From NCBI GenBank assembly GCA_903632075.3, contig CAHIKZ030005207.1, forward strand, positions 322,001 through 386,000: a stretch of 64,000 bases of DNA, written 5' to 3'. Numbering within the stretch: the stretch's first letter is position 1; each line of letters opens with the position of its first letter. The position numbers and the translations under genes are program-made. The notes beneath the pieces were generated by a model, which did no database searches, had not been told where the DNA came from, and was given only the letters and a program-made list of their open reading frames with translations. The DNA comes from Acanthosepion pharaonis. Taxonomy: Eukaryota; Mollusca; Cephalopoda; Sepiida; Sepiidae. Positions 47,046 to 58,043 of the stretch are shown here, in pieces.

Positions 47046-47734
47046 TGGCCAAGGGCTTGAGTGTGCTGGCCTTGTTCAAATTGTTGATCATGCTCTTGCC
47101 CAGAAACTGTAACTAAGATCTGCTCAACATAGTTGCAGTATAAACCACAGGTGAGCTCTGTGGGTGTTAAATAAATACATATGTGCCTGAGCAAGCGTCT
47201 GCAATAGGGATTGGCTAGCTGCCCTAATAGGCAGGCATCCTCAAATATAAGTGGCCAGCTATACATACAAGTGGTCAGATATTTTAGTTTGGCTGTTGTT
47301 AGAAGACAAGTATCCTGCCTTCTCTCCTTAGACTGATGTACTGATGATGAGGGGGCTATGCTGATTATATAGGTATTCATTGAACAGTAAATCAGCATCC
47401 TCTATCATGTGTTCCAAGAAATGAGAATCAAGATAAACCTTTCTGTAACAGAAACAAGGATCTGGGATTGGGATAAAAGCAGTGATGGTGTAAAATCCTA
47501 AAATTACAAGGTGTGGAATTAGTAAGTATTAAACATTTTATATAGCTCAGCAAATGGATCAGCTATAATAAATTAAGTAGAGTAGAAGAAAAATAAATTG
47601 AACATAGAATAGTCTGTGCCAGAAGCAGTATCACACAACATCACAAATTGCTATAAAACCATAACATCAACCTGAAAACTTGAATCATATTCTTAAATAA
47701 CCTTGTCGGAACACGTTTTTCATATGGATGTCAC
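47046..47734. other. Unassigned stretch
   Basis: The minus-strand frame at 47033-47398 (121 codons) overlaps the SINE end and shows no motif. Some of 47046-47400 may be SINE tail. Confidence 0.45.
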
Positions 47735-48005
47735 ATATGCGTCTAATATTGGTTGGCTTGAAAATGGTCTGACACACAAGTTGACTGGTGTAGTCACTTC
47801 AAGCTAAAATGCAGCCCTGAGTCATTTAATGGAGAGATATATAAGTGAATAGAGTCCATTCATGCAAATGTGTTGGGCAGGTCCATTCCAGCAAAGTGGA
47901 CCTAACCACCTGCTGCATTAGGTGCTCTCCTATAAATGAGGTAGATTAGCTGGCTTGCCTTTCCAAGTAGGCAGCCATGTTAGCAGGTAAGTCATTTGAC
48001 TTCTA
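47735..48005 (-). repeat. Unclassified dispersed repeat Q, minus copy
   Basis: Reverse complement of 8205-8490, including the hairpin (GGTCCATTCC...GTGGACC at 47880-47902). Confidence 0.75.
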
Positions 48006-48099
48006 CAGCATAGTGCCAGACCCATTCAGAAATATCTAAACTGTCAGCAAAAAAAAAAAACACTTCATAAAATCAATGATTAAAAAAAGGCTTTGAGCA

Positions 48100-48505
48100 A
48101 GCAAAGCCTGAGGCTCTTGGAACAGATTACCCTGCTTTGAAAATTGTGGCCTGGCACTGCAGAATCTGAAACAGAAAAAGTCCCAAAGAAAAGAAACTGC
48201 ATCACTTTAAGACTACCAGCAGCAGCAACAACTAAAATGGACAGCACATGTAACTCAGAGAAAATAATGACCTAATCAACATGTCAACATTCCACAGTAC
48301 TTCAAAAAAAATGTTAGGAAGGAAACCCCATCAATAATGGAAAGAGCAATAACAACTACTGAACTTGAACTGAACTTGAGAAAACTGTTTTTCTAAAAAA
48401 AGGGTTTTAAGAGAAAGATTTTATAAATTTCAACTTAAAATAGTACTGGCTGCTGAGTCAATGAATGCCAAATGTTTCCTTATAAGGAAACAGCTAATAT
48501 TACCA
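48100..48505 (+). pseudogene. LINE family C 3' end, plus copy
   Basis: Aligns throughout with the reverse complement of 50343-50720: CAACAACTAAAATGGA, GAGAAAATAATGAC, TGTTAGGAAGGAAAC, TGAGAAAACTGTTTT. It ends with the 20-bp palindrome TGTTTCCTTATAAGGAAACA at 48473-48492 followed by GCTAATATTA. The coding frame is broken here and better preserved in the other copy. Confidence 0.7.
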
Positions 48506-48590
48506 TTACCAATTTCAGTGTTAGACAAATGTTTAATTAAAAAATCAGATTTCATTTAGTCAATGTTTATTCCCTCACTCATTCATTCAT

Positions 48591-48967
48591 AGAGATGGCT
48601 ATATCACATTGAAACAACAGTACTTGTATTGTCATGAAGGTTAAGCAATTTGAGCCAGGTCAGTATCTAGATGATTAACCTCTTGGAAATACCAGGTTTG
48701 ATAAGCTTGGACGTGCTAGTGAGGTAATGAATAATAGCTTGGAATTGGAAATCAGAGATTTGAGTTCCAGTTTTGTTTGTTATATTCACTTACACACAAA
48801 TACCAATGGAAAACATATGAATCTACATCATCTTCCCCCTCCAGCTATGGGTTAATTATTAGATCTTCTATCAGTAAATCATTATTATCTCCAAAATAAT
48901 TCTGAGAATCAAAAAATATTTTCTGGCTTTAAGTAACCTGTAAAAGGTTGATAAGTTGTAAAAAAAA
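48591..48967 (+). mobile_element. Composite 5S rRNA/tRNA-derived SINE, plus copy
   Basis: 5S-like head 48591-48711: GATGGCTATATCACATTGAA, GGTTAAGCAATTTGAGCC, GGTCAGTATCTAGATGATTA, GGAAATACCAGGT, AAGCTTGGACGTGC. tRNA-like block: GTGAGGTAATGAATAATAGC, GGAATTGGAAATC, TTGAGTTCCAG. Body: ATATTCACTTACACACAAAT, CTCCAGCTATGGGTTAATTA. Tail: TCTGGCTTTAAGTAACCTGT, AAAAGGTTGATAAG. All parts are in the same order as on the minus strand at 15718-16094. Confidence 0.88.
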
Positions 48968-49559
48968 CTAATCATTTAATCACCTGGATAAGATTTTCTA
49001 CATGTTTAATTTGGAACTTTTTATGCATGCATATGAATTGTTCCAGAAATTGCCCAGTTGCCTTACAACTGGAAGTAGGCATTGGTTTCCCTTTTGACCT
49101 CCAACCAAAAGTTCAGAAATATTGACATGTTAAATGATTATGATATTTATAAAGCAGAGGGCTTAATTTCACGAAAAATTATATATATTTAACTTACTCT
49201 TTACTTGTTTAAAGATTACAAGTGAGAATTTATTATTGGACAATAATGTCTGATTTTATTTAAAGAACAACTTAAATTTTTACTTTGCTTAACTTTTTTT
49301 TTTTGTATAGACTTCATTGAAGCAGACCATTTTTATTTTCCTTGCAATCCTGACTAGTATTCAAAAATGGTGACACATTTCTCTCTGAATAAAACAATAT
49401 AATTTACTATTGTGCAAAATATTCACTAATCAGCTACAGTAATGCCTTTCTATCTCCAAATTCAAGAATTTGAGGCAGAGTACTCTTACGTTATTTGAGA
49501 AATGTATATAAAAAAGCGAATACCATCTGGTTTTATAGAAGACAGTAAAAAGAATTCCA
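48968..49559. other. Unassigned stretch
   Basis: AT-rich, nothing recognised. Confidence 0.5.
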
Positions 49560-51000
49560 CCACAATTCTTTGCATTTCAAAAGGATGAATAACTTCTAAG
49601 GATACTAACATTTTGTCTGTTAATGGTAATCTTTATGTGCAGATGAGAAGGAATTTAGTCAATATCTTCAATTATCCAGCATCTGGCACTGAAATAAATG
49701 TTGAAATATATGCAAATTTAGTACTGCTTTCAATAACTAAGTGTAGCTACCATATTCCAATTTACATAAAGTATAAAGTATTCAGAAATATAGCATAAAG
49801 GCATGTATTAACAATAACAAGAAATAAATTTTATATACAACTTTTCTAAGTCACTGGATGATAGTGTGAAAAGATATTTAGACATTATTATATATGCAAA
49901 CTTAGCATAAAAATTATCTCATTGTCTTCATACTGTACTTTATGAGTTGATCAATGAAGGTTTTTGTTTGTATCTAACTTTTCATATGAATTGGTCAATA
50001 AAGGCTTTTACTCATCTACCTGTTCATCTTTTCCTCTAATTAAGTCTGTGAAAGACAAATGTGCTTTAGTGACCACTTATGGAGAAGTAACCAAGAATTT
50101 TTGTATGAGTTTATATTATAGAATCAAAATTAGAGGAAAAGAGGAACAAGTATATTTTTGCTGATGTACCTGTTCATCTTTTTCACCAATTCTGATTTCA
50201 TAATATAAACTGATAGAAAACCTCTTGGTTATTTCTCCAGAGATTGTCTCCATAATTCTTGGTAGGATTCCATATAGCTTACATTTAGTACTGCTTGTAA
50301 TAGTTGCGTGTACATACTATATGGGAATTTATGTCAAGTAAACATAATATTAGCTGTTTCCTTATAAGGAAACATATTGCATTGATTGATTGAACAGCTA
50401 GTGCTACTTTCAGATTTTGTTAAAATAATTCAAGAGAATAGTTTTCTCAAATCCAGTAACTATTATTGCCCTTTCTACTAATGATGGGAGTTTCCTTCCT
50501 ACCATTTTGTTTGAAGTAGTGTGGAATGTCAATATTTTGATTATGTCATTATTTTCTCTTTGAGTTGCACATGTTATCCATTTTAGTTGTTGCAACTGTT
50601 GTAAGTTTCCAAATGATGTAGTTTGTGTTATTTGGTGTAGTTCTTTGTTTGTGACTTTGCAGCGCCAGTCCACGTGGTTTGGAAAAGTATGGTCCCTGCT
50701 AACGTCTACATGAGTCATTCACTTGAAACTATTTTTAGCCATTGATCTGAGAAAGCAGTTGTATACAGCTGACGATGTAGAGTTTGTCACTATGCATGAC
50801 ATCCAAATGAAAGTCTTCATCTGATGAGGCTATGACTTGAATTCTTAGGTGAATGTTTTGGTTTTGTAGCAATTAGTATTCAGAAATAAAGCCTAAATAT
50901 ATTTATTGACAATGACAAGGAATAAATTTTATATTTGACATTGAGAAGTCACTGGTTGATATGATGTGAAAAATGTTTAAACAATATTTTATATACAATT
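49560..51000 (+). repeat. Diverged segmental duplication; second copy split by an insertion
   Basis: Copy 1, about 49690-49895: CATTTAGTACTGCTT-like, TTACATAAAGTATAAAG, TATTCAGAAATA, AATAACAAGAAATAAATTTT, AAGTCACTGGATGATA. The first half of copy 2 is at 50275-50345 (ACATTTAGTACTGCTTGTAA, TTATGTCAAGTAAACATA) and its second half at about 50875-51000 (TATTCAGAAATAAAG, ACAAGGAATAAATTTTATAT, GAAGTCACTGGTTGATATG). The ~530 bp between the halves is the family C element. Confidence 0.65.
50343..50870 (-). pseudogene. LINE family C RT C-terminal relic, minus copy
   Basis: The open minus-strand frame 50410-50718 (102 codons) reads DHTFPNHVDWRCKVTNKELH, QITQTTSFGNLQQLQQLKW, ENNDIIKILTFHTTSNKM, VGRKLPSLVERAIIV. 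The pattern VTNxEL...LQQ.QLKW...RxxxDIIKxLTF is that of a LINE ORF2 C-terminus after the polymerase (compare RRRLRWxGHVxRM in others), though the GHV motif is replaced (ITCATQRE). The 3' end carries the palindrome at 50355-50374. Family membership is inference; no catalytic residue is present. Confidence 0.6.
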
Positions 51001-51004
51001 TGAT

Positions 51005-51330
51005 TTTGGTTTGTTTGGTTTGGTTTACAGCATACCAATCTCAATGGATTATTTAATGCCTAGAAAATTTTTATTGCTGGTAATATTTTTTCAAAAATGT
51101 TTTGCTGGTAATAATGTATTGCTGGTAATATTTTTTTTTTCAAAAATGTTTTGCTGGTAATAATTTTTTACAAAGTATTTCTAGTATTAAAACCTATTTT
51201 TACACTTTCATAGTGTTTTGACACCAGTTTGGGAACACTAGCAATTAAGAGGTGGTGCCATGCTCCTCAAAACCTCCTGATCAAAGGTCTTGCTGTCAGA
51301 CATAGTTTATCATCTTATGCAGGATGTGGA
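51005..51330 (-). mobile_element. SINE-like family S2
   Basis: Tail at 51025-51060 (CAATGGATTATTTAATGCC), body with repeated TTGCTGGTAAT words (51072, 51108, 51120, 51150), and head AACCTATTTTTACACTTTCA to AGGTGGTGCCATGCTCCTCA, matching 23860-24010. A block corresponding to the GCTACCACC segment has been deleted. Confidence 0.65.
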
Positions 51331-51509
51331 TGTAGTTTATCATCATACCCAGGATGGTCCCCTGGTTAAGTTAGAATATTCAGTTTGAGCATAAAAGTTA
51401 GTATGCATTAGTTGTTTCTAAGTCAAAAAATAGAGTACTGCTGCCACATATATGCAGGAGCTGCCCATTCTTCTTTTTCCACTCTTGGTAGTCCAAAAGC
51501 ATCTCCATA

Positions 51510-51860
51510 TCCTTGTGGGTAGCAAATGATTTTCCACCCAACAATCTCTTTCTCACTGACAAGATGACACAAGCCTCTTATTGCTCTGTCACTATTTCTA
51601 TGGAAAGTGTTCAGATGAACTACATTCCTTAGATCCACCAGTTCTAACTTTCATGGCTAAGACCTGCCATGTCAAGCACATTGTTGTGAACCATCATTGG
51701 TGAGTTTCTTCCTACAAACTGCTGCTTTATGGAACCAATCATTACAGTTTTAACCTGTTAAGTTGAAAGCTGTCATCTTCCTCTTATAGCCACAAAAATT
51801 GTGCCTCTTACTTGGTAACTCTCTATCTTGAGTGTCTCTCAGATCTTCTACAGGCTGAAC
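51510..51860 (+). pseudogene. LINE family A RT C-terminus and 3' end
   Basis: In the + strand: DDTSLLLLCHYFYGKCSDEL, HSLDPPVLTFMAKTCHVKH, VVNHHW, then ALLYGTNHYSFNL and the degraded terminus TTGAGTGTCTCTCAGATCTT near 51830. The layout corresponds to 27765-28140 reversed. Confidence 0.75.
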
Positions 51861-52094
51861 ATCATTGTAAAAAAAAAGAAGTAAACTGGAAACTTCATTG
51901 AAAATTGTTATTGAGAATAAATTGTAACATTTATGTATGTTTGTAGGAGAGGCATTCTGTAAACTCATCAGTGCTTACTTGTCAGTCTACAGCCTCTTTC
52001 CCACAGATGTGAGCCTATCACTATTGTATTATTATCACTTCTATAAAGTTAAAACAACATAATTTCCTCCATTTTTCAAACTATTAAAGAAGTT

Positions 52095-52385
52095 TGCATT
52101 AAGTTCCCCTACAAATGCCATTTTTCAAACTATTTAAGAAGGTTGCACCCAGCTCCCACCTCAAACTACAACTTTGTAGAACTGACTCCTGCATGGATAC
52201 ATCCCTGAATTCTACTGTGTTAACTGCTTCAAGTCTGGGGTCAACCATTATCTATCCATCTTATTCTTATTATTTTCACTCCTTGCCACCACCTTTTTCA
52301 TTCATAACACAAACTTCATCCATCATTCCCATTTTAACAATAACTCTACTTTGAGTGACTCTCAAAACTTGTACTGCGATAATTT
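52095..52385 (+). mobile_element. LINE family A 3' end
   Basis: Remnants of LWNSLP/CFxxYNLxxFKSxVNxYL are visible at 52170-52270 (TCAAGTCTGGGGTCAACCAT). The terminus TTGAGTGACTCTCAAAACTT lies at about 52351-52370. Confidence 0.7.
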
Positions 52386-52564
52386 TAGTATAAAAATGAG
52401 ATTGAGTTTTTTTATGAATATTTTAGAAGAATGTTAAGATGTTATTAAGAGAAACAAAAGTGGAAAATTTTCATTGCAATAGCAAATAGACTGACAAGAA
52501 TAAATTTATTTTGTTCTTTTGAAATGTCCTCTGAATGTGAGATTCTTCAATTTGATACTATTGT

Positions 52565-52640
52565 CAGCCAATACAAAGCCCAAGAGTAACTCAAGGTAGA
52601 GAGTTTCTGATTGAGTTTGTAAGAGCATAAAATGGAGAAG
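52565..52640 (-). mobile_element. LINE family A extreme 3' end
   Basis: ACAAAGCCCAAGAGTAACTC is the reverse of the family A terminus. Only ~75 bp is present. Confidence 0.55.
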
Positions 52641-52763
52641 GAAGAAGTGTATATTATGAGGTTATCTAAGTTAACAGTATTCATATATATCTCAGATCAT
52701 TGCTAAGGTTTGTGACCAATTTTCATTGTTATAATTTCTAATCAAACACTTTTGCATTGATCT

Positions 52764-52764
52764 A

Positions 52765-52846
<82 letters not shown>
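52764..52846. repeat. (TA)n microsatellite
   Basis: Long pure TA run abutting the fold-back element at 52847. Confidence 0.95.
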
Positions 52847-52849
<3 letters not shown>

Positions 52850-53250
52850 ATTCATTTTATGATATTACATTGAAAACATGTCAAAATCGTTACAGAATTG
52901 CAGTTGTGTTTCAATGTGTATCTAATGCATCTCATCAGGTGTTTGTAAATTACTAAATTTTACAAATTTAATTCCAAGGATTACAATGCATTAATCAAAA
53001 ACAATTTGACAAAAAATTATAAGAAGATAGAAATTAACAATTTTAATTGTATTGATAAAATTAACACTGCTTCTAGAAATATTGCTGAGAAACTTAAAAT
53101 CAGCAATAGGGTTAGTATAAACTCTATAAGCACTCTCCAGTAATTTACAATCTCTTGATGAGATGCATTTGATATGCATCGAAACCTGATTGCAGTTGTG
53201 TTGTGATTTTGACATGTTTTTGATGTAATATCATAAAATAATTAATATTT
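52847..53250. mobile_element. Fold-back element with ~110-bp arms
   Basis: Left arm 52847-52960: TAATTCATTTTATGATATTA, AAACATGTCAAAATC, ATTGCAGTTGTGTTTC, GCATCTCATCA, TTTGTAAATTACT. The right arm 53137-53250 mirrors it: AGTAATTTACAATCTC, GATGAGATGC, AACCTGATTGCAGTTGTG, GATTTTGACATGTTTT, TAATATCATAAAATAATTA. The ~175-bp loop is non-coding. Confidence 0.8.
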
Positions 53251-53585
53251 CTCTACTTTGTATTGAGCCCACTTTTAAATTGAATGTTATAAATGCTGGA
53301 ATTGTACTCTATTCCTTCTCATCTTACCTTTTGTTTTTTTAAAATGATTCCATCGCAACACAGAAATTACTGTGTTTTGAAACTGGTCACCCGTATTCAA
53401 GTTTAACTTCAATATTAAACCTTAACTGTTGGATGACAGTTTCATCCTCAAGCGATGTTTGGAATAAGTCACCAAAGAAATGTTTTACTCATTTATTCTT
53501 TTGCAATGGAGGTGTAATCTGGGGTTTGTTTTTCATTATCAATGGCTCTCTGCTTTAATCTAACAGCTCTTTCCTATTATATCAA

Positions 53586-53588
53586 TAA

Positions 53589-53619
<31 letters not shown>

Positions 53620-53620
53620 C

Positions 53621-53680
<60 letters not shown>

Positions 53681-53900
53681 TACTTTTTGTGTGATGCATT
53701 TCATCCTTTAGGACATCATTTATCTAAATTTATGTTGGTGTGACTACACATGCACATGAATAAGGGATGCTGGGAATTTAAAATTTTTTTTATTTAAAAG
53801 TTTTTTATATAATTTAGCTGATTTTATTTAGATTCTTTTTCTTTTTGTTACCATCACTTTTGTAATTAAAAATCCCATACATGGAAATATATGTTGTTAT
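53586..53900 (+). repeat. Dispersed repeat K with (TA)n at its left end
   Basis: The microsatellite at 53589-53690 (ACACACACATACATATATAT, then long TA) is followed by GTGTGATGCATTTCATCCTT, GACTACACATGCACATGAAT and CTTTTTGTTACCATCACTTT. The same order with the same microsatellite placement occurs at 59955-60250. Confidence 0.75.
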
Positions 53901-55479
53901 CTGATATATGTGCATGTGTATGGAAGTGGTGAAAATTTATCAGCCTGACCTAGAAGTGCTTGCAAAATAAATTTTGATGTGTGGTTATTTGGTCAATTTT
54001 TAGGAATAGTATGGTCAAGAATTTTCCAACACACCCTATCTTTCTATCTATCTATCTACATACATACACACATATATATTTTAAATTTTCTATATTAATA
54101 GAGGAAGAGTGCTCAATATCCAAGATAGTCTTTATCGATATAAACAGCACAGGCTTGGTCTGAAATCACACTGAGCATGAACCTGACAGTCACCATGCAA
54201 TATTCATTCCTATGTCTGAATTTTCTCTTTATTCTCTCTCTCTCTGTCTCGTATAGCATTAATCAGCTTAGTGACAAATTTCACATTTTTTATGTTTAAT
54301 ATCTGTTTGTTGTGGATTGATATACCATAAAATAATTGTCCTATATAAAGCTGAAAACTTGTTTTGAGGAAAACCAAATCTAAGCTAGCAAAGAACACCT
54401 TTTTGCAGCAGAAAGACATATACAATTTATAATGGAAATTTCACCTTATCTTTACACTCCACTTTGCATGCAACCCCTTTGGTGTTTCTATTAAAAGCAA
54501 AACAATGTTCTTGGCATTGTGATCACAAATGAATCATAGTTATTTCATTACTTGGCCACAAAGGTAGGCTTTCTGATTTAAGACCTGAATAAGGACCAAA
54601 CACACTGTCTGATGAGATATAGTTACCATTTCTTTAAGGGTAAGTCAAGATCTTTCCTGTTTAAGAATATCCGTTGAATAACAATTCCATTTCTGCCACA
54701 TTATGGTAATTTGATATGATGTCTAAAATTTCAGTGCCTTAAAAAGCCAAATGAGTCTCAACAACCCTTACTGTACCCAATTCCTGTCTACTGGCACATT
54801 GGATTTAATCCAGAATAAACTGATTCAACAACAAATCAATTTACCCTTAACGGGCTTCTTCAATTTCTGGAATTAAGCCAGTTCTAGTGTTTGGTTATTT
54901 GAATCTGAGATGTGGGTATTGTCATTCAGGGGGCAGAGGGTAGAGAATTAAAGGTGCTTCAAGAGTAGAGTCATTTGGACTTTGGATTTGGTCGATTCAT
55001 GTTTCAGTCTTCCACTTTATTGATATTTTTTTTTAGCCTTTAACAAAATAAATAAAATTAGGCATAGTTATCAAAAATTCTTGTAGATAGAAATTTTTGA
55101 GACTAAGTAAATCCTTGGTAGAGATAAACTTTTCATTTTCTCTTAATGAACCTTATTCAATTAAGGACAACTAACTAAAATATTTTTGTAAATAAAATTT
55201 CTTTAATTTCAGCAAGTGTCTGTGCAATTGATTAATAAGGATAATTCTTTTAAACAATTTAAATCTGAAGTCATATAGTTAAGGGAAAGGTGCCTAAGCT
55301 TAAATCATTGATTAACAAACTAATCCAGTAGACAATAAACTACCAACATTAGTTTGACCCACATAAATGTTCCATGATAATGGCTTTGTATTGGACTAAA
55401 CTTTGTTAAGTCATTAACAAAAATTTCATTGAGCTATAATTTTAAATGCATAACATTCTGTAACTTCCCTTCTATAAAT
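53901..55479. other. Unassigned 1.6-kb stretch
   Basis: A CTAT/CATA microsatellite lies at 54038-54080 and a (TC)n run at 54232-54250. No gene or repeat family identified. Confidence 0.5.
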
Positions 55480-55660
55480 ATTTTCATGGCAGATGTTCAA
55501 ATGAGTTTTTCTCCTTGTTACCATGACCCCATGAATTCAATTATATTACTAGATTGGCAACTAGGTCTCATTGTTTTACTGTGGAAATAACTAGATGTAA
55601 CTTCTATTTTAACAGTTTCTTTCTCACTTGTAAAACACTCTTCTGCAGTTACCTTCACAA
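55480..55660 (+). pseudogene. LINE family A internal fragment
   Basis: Reads FYKYFHGRCSNEFFSLL then, after a break, ITRLATRSHCFTVEITRCNF and NSFF. Matches 13600-13800. The normal 3' terminus is absent. Confidence 0.75.
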
Positions 55661-57229
55661 AAAAACAGAAAAATAGTTACTTAAGGTTTAAAATGAATTT
55701 TCAAAAATGAAATATCTTTCTTAAAACTTCTAGTTTTAATTTCAAACTAATATATAAATTTAATATCACCAAATAGCATAATAGTTTGCTTTATTTCAAA
55801 AACTAATTCAAAACTAACTTGAATTAACTTGAATGTTTATTTTATTTTTGCTAAAATAGCTGATTAGCACCCATTTTAGTCATCTTTCATCACAATGTAA
55901 TTCTCTTTATTAAATAATTTTCCAAAAATATACTTTTCTGAAACTTTATTTGAGGAGTATTAGCTGATTTAAAGTATAATTAATCAGATTTGAAACAAAT
56001 ATTATTGATTTTAAATTTAAAATATGGCAGTAATACATTTATTTGTCTGAGTGTAGTTGTGTTTTTAACCTGATAGTAGCTGTTTTGACATTTTCACAGC
56101 CTGATGATAAGTTTGTCATTGTTCTGCAGAGACTTTGTCTGTAAAACATAATTTAAGAAAATGATGTGAGTGCTTTTCTTATATAATTTTTAATTGCTCA
56201 GTAATCTTAAAAATTTAGGCAAATATTCCCCATAATCTAAAATTTTAGAAATGTAGACTTTAAATTTACTATAGTCATCACTCTTATTTTCTAATGTCAT
56301 GTATGGTCACTAATACTTAGAAAAACAGGTATGTTTATACACATTAAAAAAAATTCAAAATTCTTTTAAAAATATTGTGATGATTAAGCTTTTCCATTTA
56401 TGATTAATAAATATAGTTTTCACTTGATAATAATATCATTTAAGAGGCTGAAATTAATACAAAATTTTAAAAGATTTAAAACTTAACACATTTTTCTCAT
56501 TAAAATTTAAAAAGAATGAAAACAATTCTTGTGAAAATTCATTAGTCATCAAAAAATAATTTTTCTTAAGTCAATAGTGTCCTTAATATATCTTATTTAA
56601 AAAAGCAATTAAAAGCTTTTCTAATAATGCAATAGTTTTATTGTATTTTTCATTTAAAGATTCAGAGCAGATTTTAGATAAATCATGTTTCTGACAAAAA
56701 CAAATTGATGATTTAAATTTTCGAAGGAGTCCTGCTTTTAGCTAATTAATATATATATATATATGAAGAGGCTAAAATGTTAATTTCTTGAAATTTCATA
56801 AAATTTAGTGGGGTTAACAGATGTAAAAATATAAATATTTTTACCAAGATTTTGTCAAAAAAAAAAAAAATAATTAAAAAATAACTTTGTTCATTTATAA
56901 ATATGTCCTGATAATTTCATTAAAATCTGACAATTATTTGATTTTTGCAAGAATTTCTAAAACAGTGTGTTTTTACAACAAAAAAAGATGTTAAATTACC
57001 CATGCTAATCTCTGGTCTAGCTGCTGATTTAGAAAAACAAGATTTTTTAACCAAAATTTCGAATGTGCTATAAAGGATTGAAAATATTAATAAAATAATA
57101 AGAAATATATGTTGGTCTTTGCTCTTAATAACATAAATATTTCAACAATAAAACTTTGTTTTTATCAAGTCTGGGGACTTTTTTTTATGATGATATGCTC
57201 TTTTTTAGAAAAGTTTTGGAAGTACCTAC
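55661..57229. other. Unassigned 1.6-kb AT-rich stretch
   Basis: Very AT-rich with no frame of note; short (TA)n at 56748-56765. Nothing recognised on either strand. Confidence 0.55.
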
Positions 57230-57965
57230 TCTTCTGGTTTCTTAAATTCAATGTCAATTGCCATTATATGTCTTCCTAAAATGTGTCCTTTCTCCAAAGT
57301 TGTCTCATTCTCTTTGTCTCTCAGTAACCTTTGACATCCTAGTGGCATTATTACCTTGCTTTGAATGAAACAATTTAAGAAATAAGAGTGTGGATCTAGA
57401 TCTATGCATTTTAATATGAGGATCATTCATAAATCAAAGTTAAACCTTACTGATCATTGTTCAGTGCTCTACTTCTAAAATTCAGCATTTATAATATATT
57501 CTGTGTTTAATTTGTCCAGAGAAATTTTTATTCTGCTTCTTTTGTTTGTATCCCATGTCTTTATAGACTGTGGGGATCATGACTCTCTCAGCTTTCTTTC
57601 TTTTGTAGGTCAAAGAAATAGTAGTTCCCTAATTGTATCTCTCAGTCCTTATTCTACCATCCATTTGCACAAGTTTGTTAGGTTACTCAATGTTTCCTTA
57701 TACCTCTCTTGCCTTCAATATATTCTGCAAATGTTAAATTCTCCATGACACCTTTCTTCTTTTTAGAAAGTTCAACTCTCTGTTTCTAATTGTAAGTTCA
57801 GTTATTCTTTTAATAATCATTATCCTTAAAAATTACTCATATGTTCCATTTCAGGTATTTTCAGCATCCATCTTTGTTGTCTCAAGTTTCCTCTTCATCT
57901 GTAAGCAAATTGTCCAGCATTCACTGCCATTTTGGAGGACTGATCTTACATAGCAGTTGAGCAGT
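57230..57965 (-). pseudogene. LINE family B RT C-terminal relic
   Basis: From right to left on the minus strand: NCYVRSVLQNGSECWTI and MKRKLETTKM (57850-57960); GVMENLTFAEYIEGKRGIRK (about 57690-57770), corresponding to the family phrase GLENLTLTG.IEGKR; then, frame-shifted, LQKKES and ESHDP (about 57560-57610). Order and spacing are those of the C-terminal third of an animal LINE ORF2. Many stops. Its left limit is approximate. Confidence 0.75.
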
Positions 57966-58043
57966 TTTTTTTTTTTCTAATGAAATTTTCCTGTTTCTTA
58001 ATACTTTGCTTAGCTTTTGAAAGGCAGCTTTTCAGGTTTAAGG

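Noticed and set aside
47033..47398. 121-codon minus-strand ORF
   Set aside because: Overlaps the SINE end in antisense and shows no motif or conservation cue.
48591..48711. Functional 5S rRNA gene
   Set aside because: Several conserved positions are changed, and it is followed by the same tRNA-like block and tail as three other copies, so it is a SINE head.
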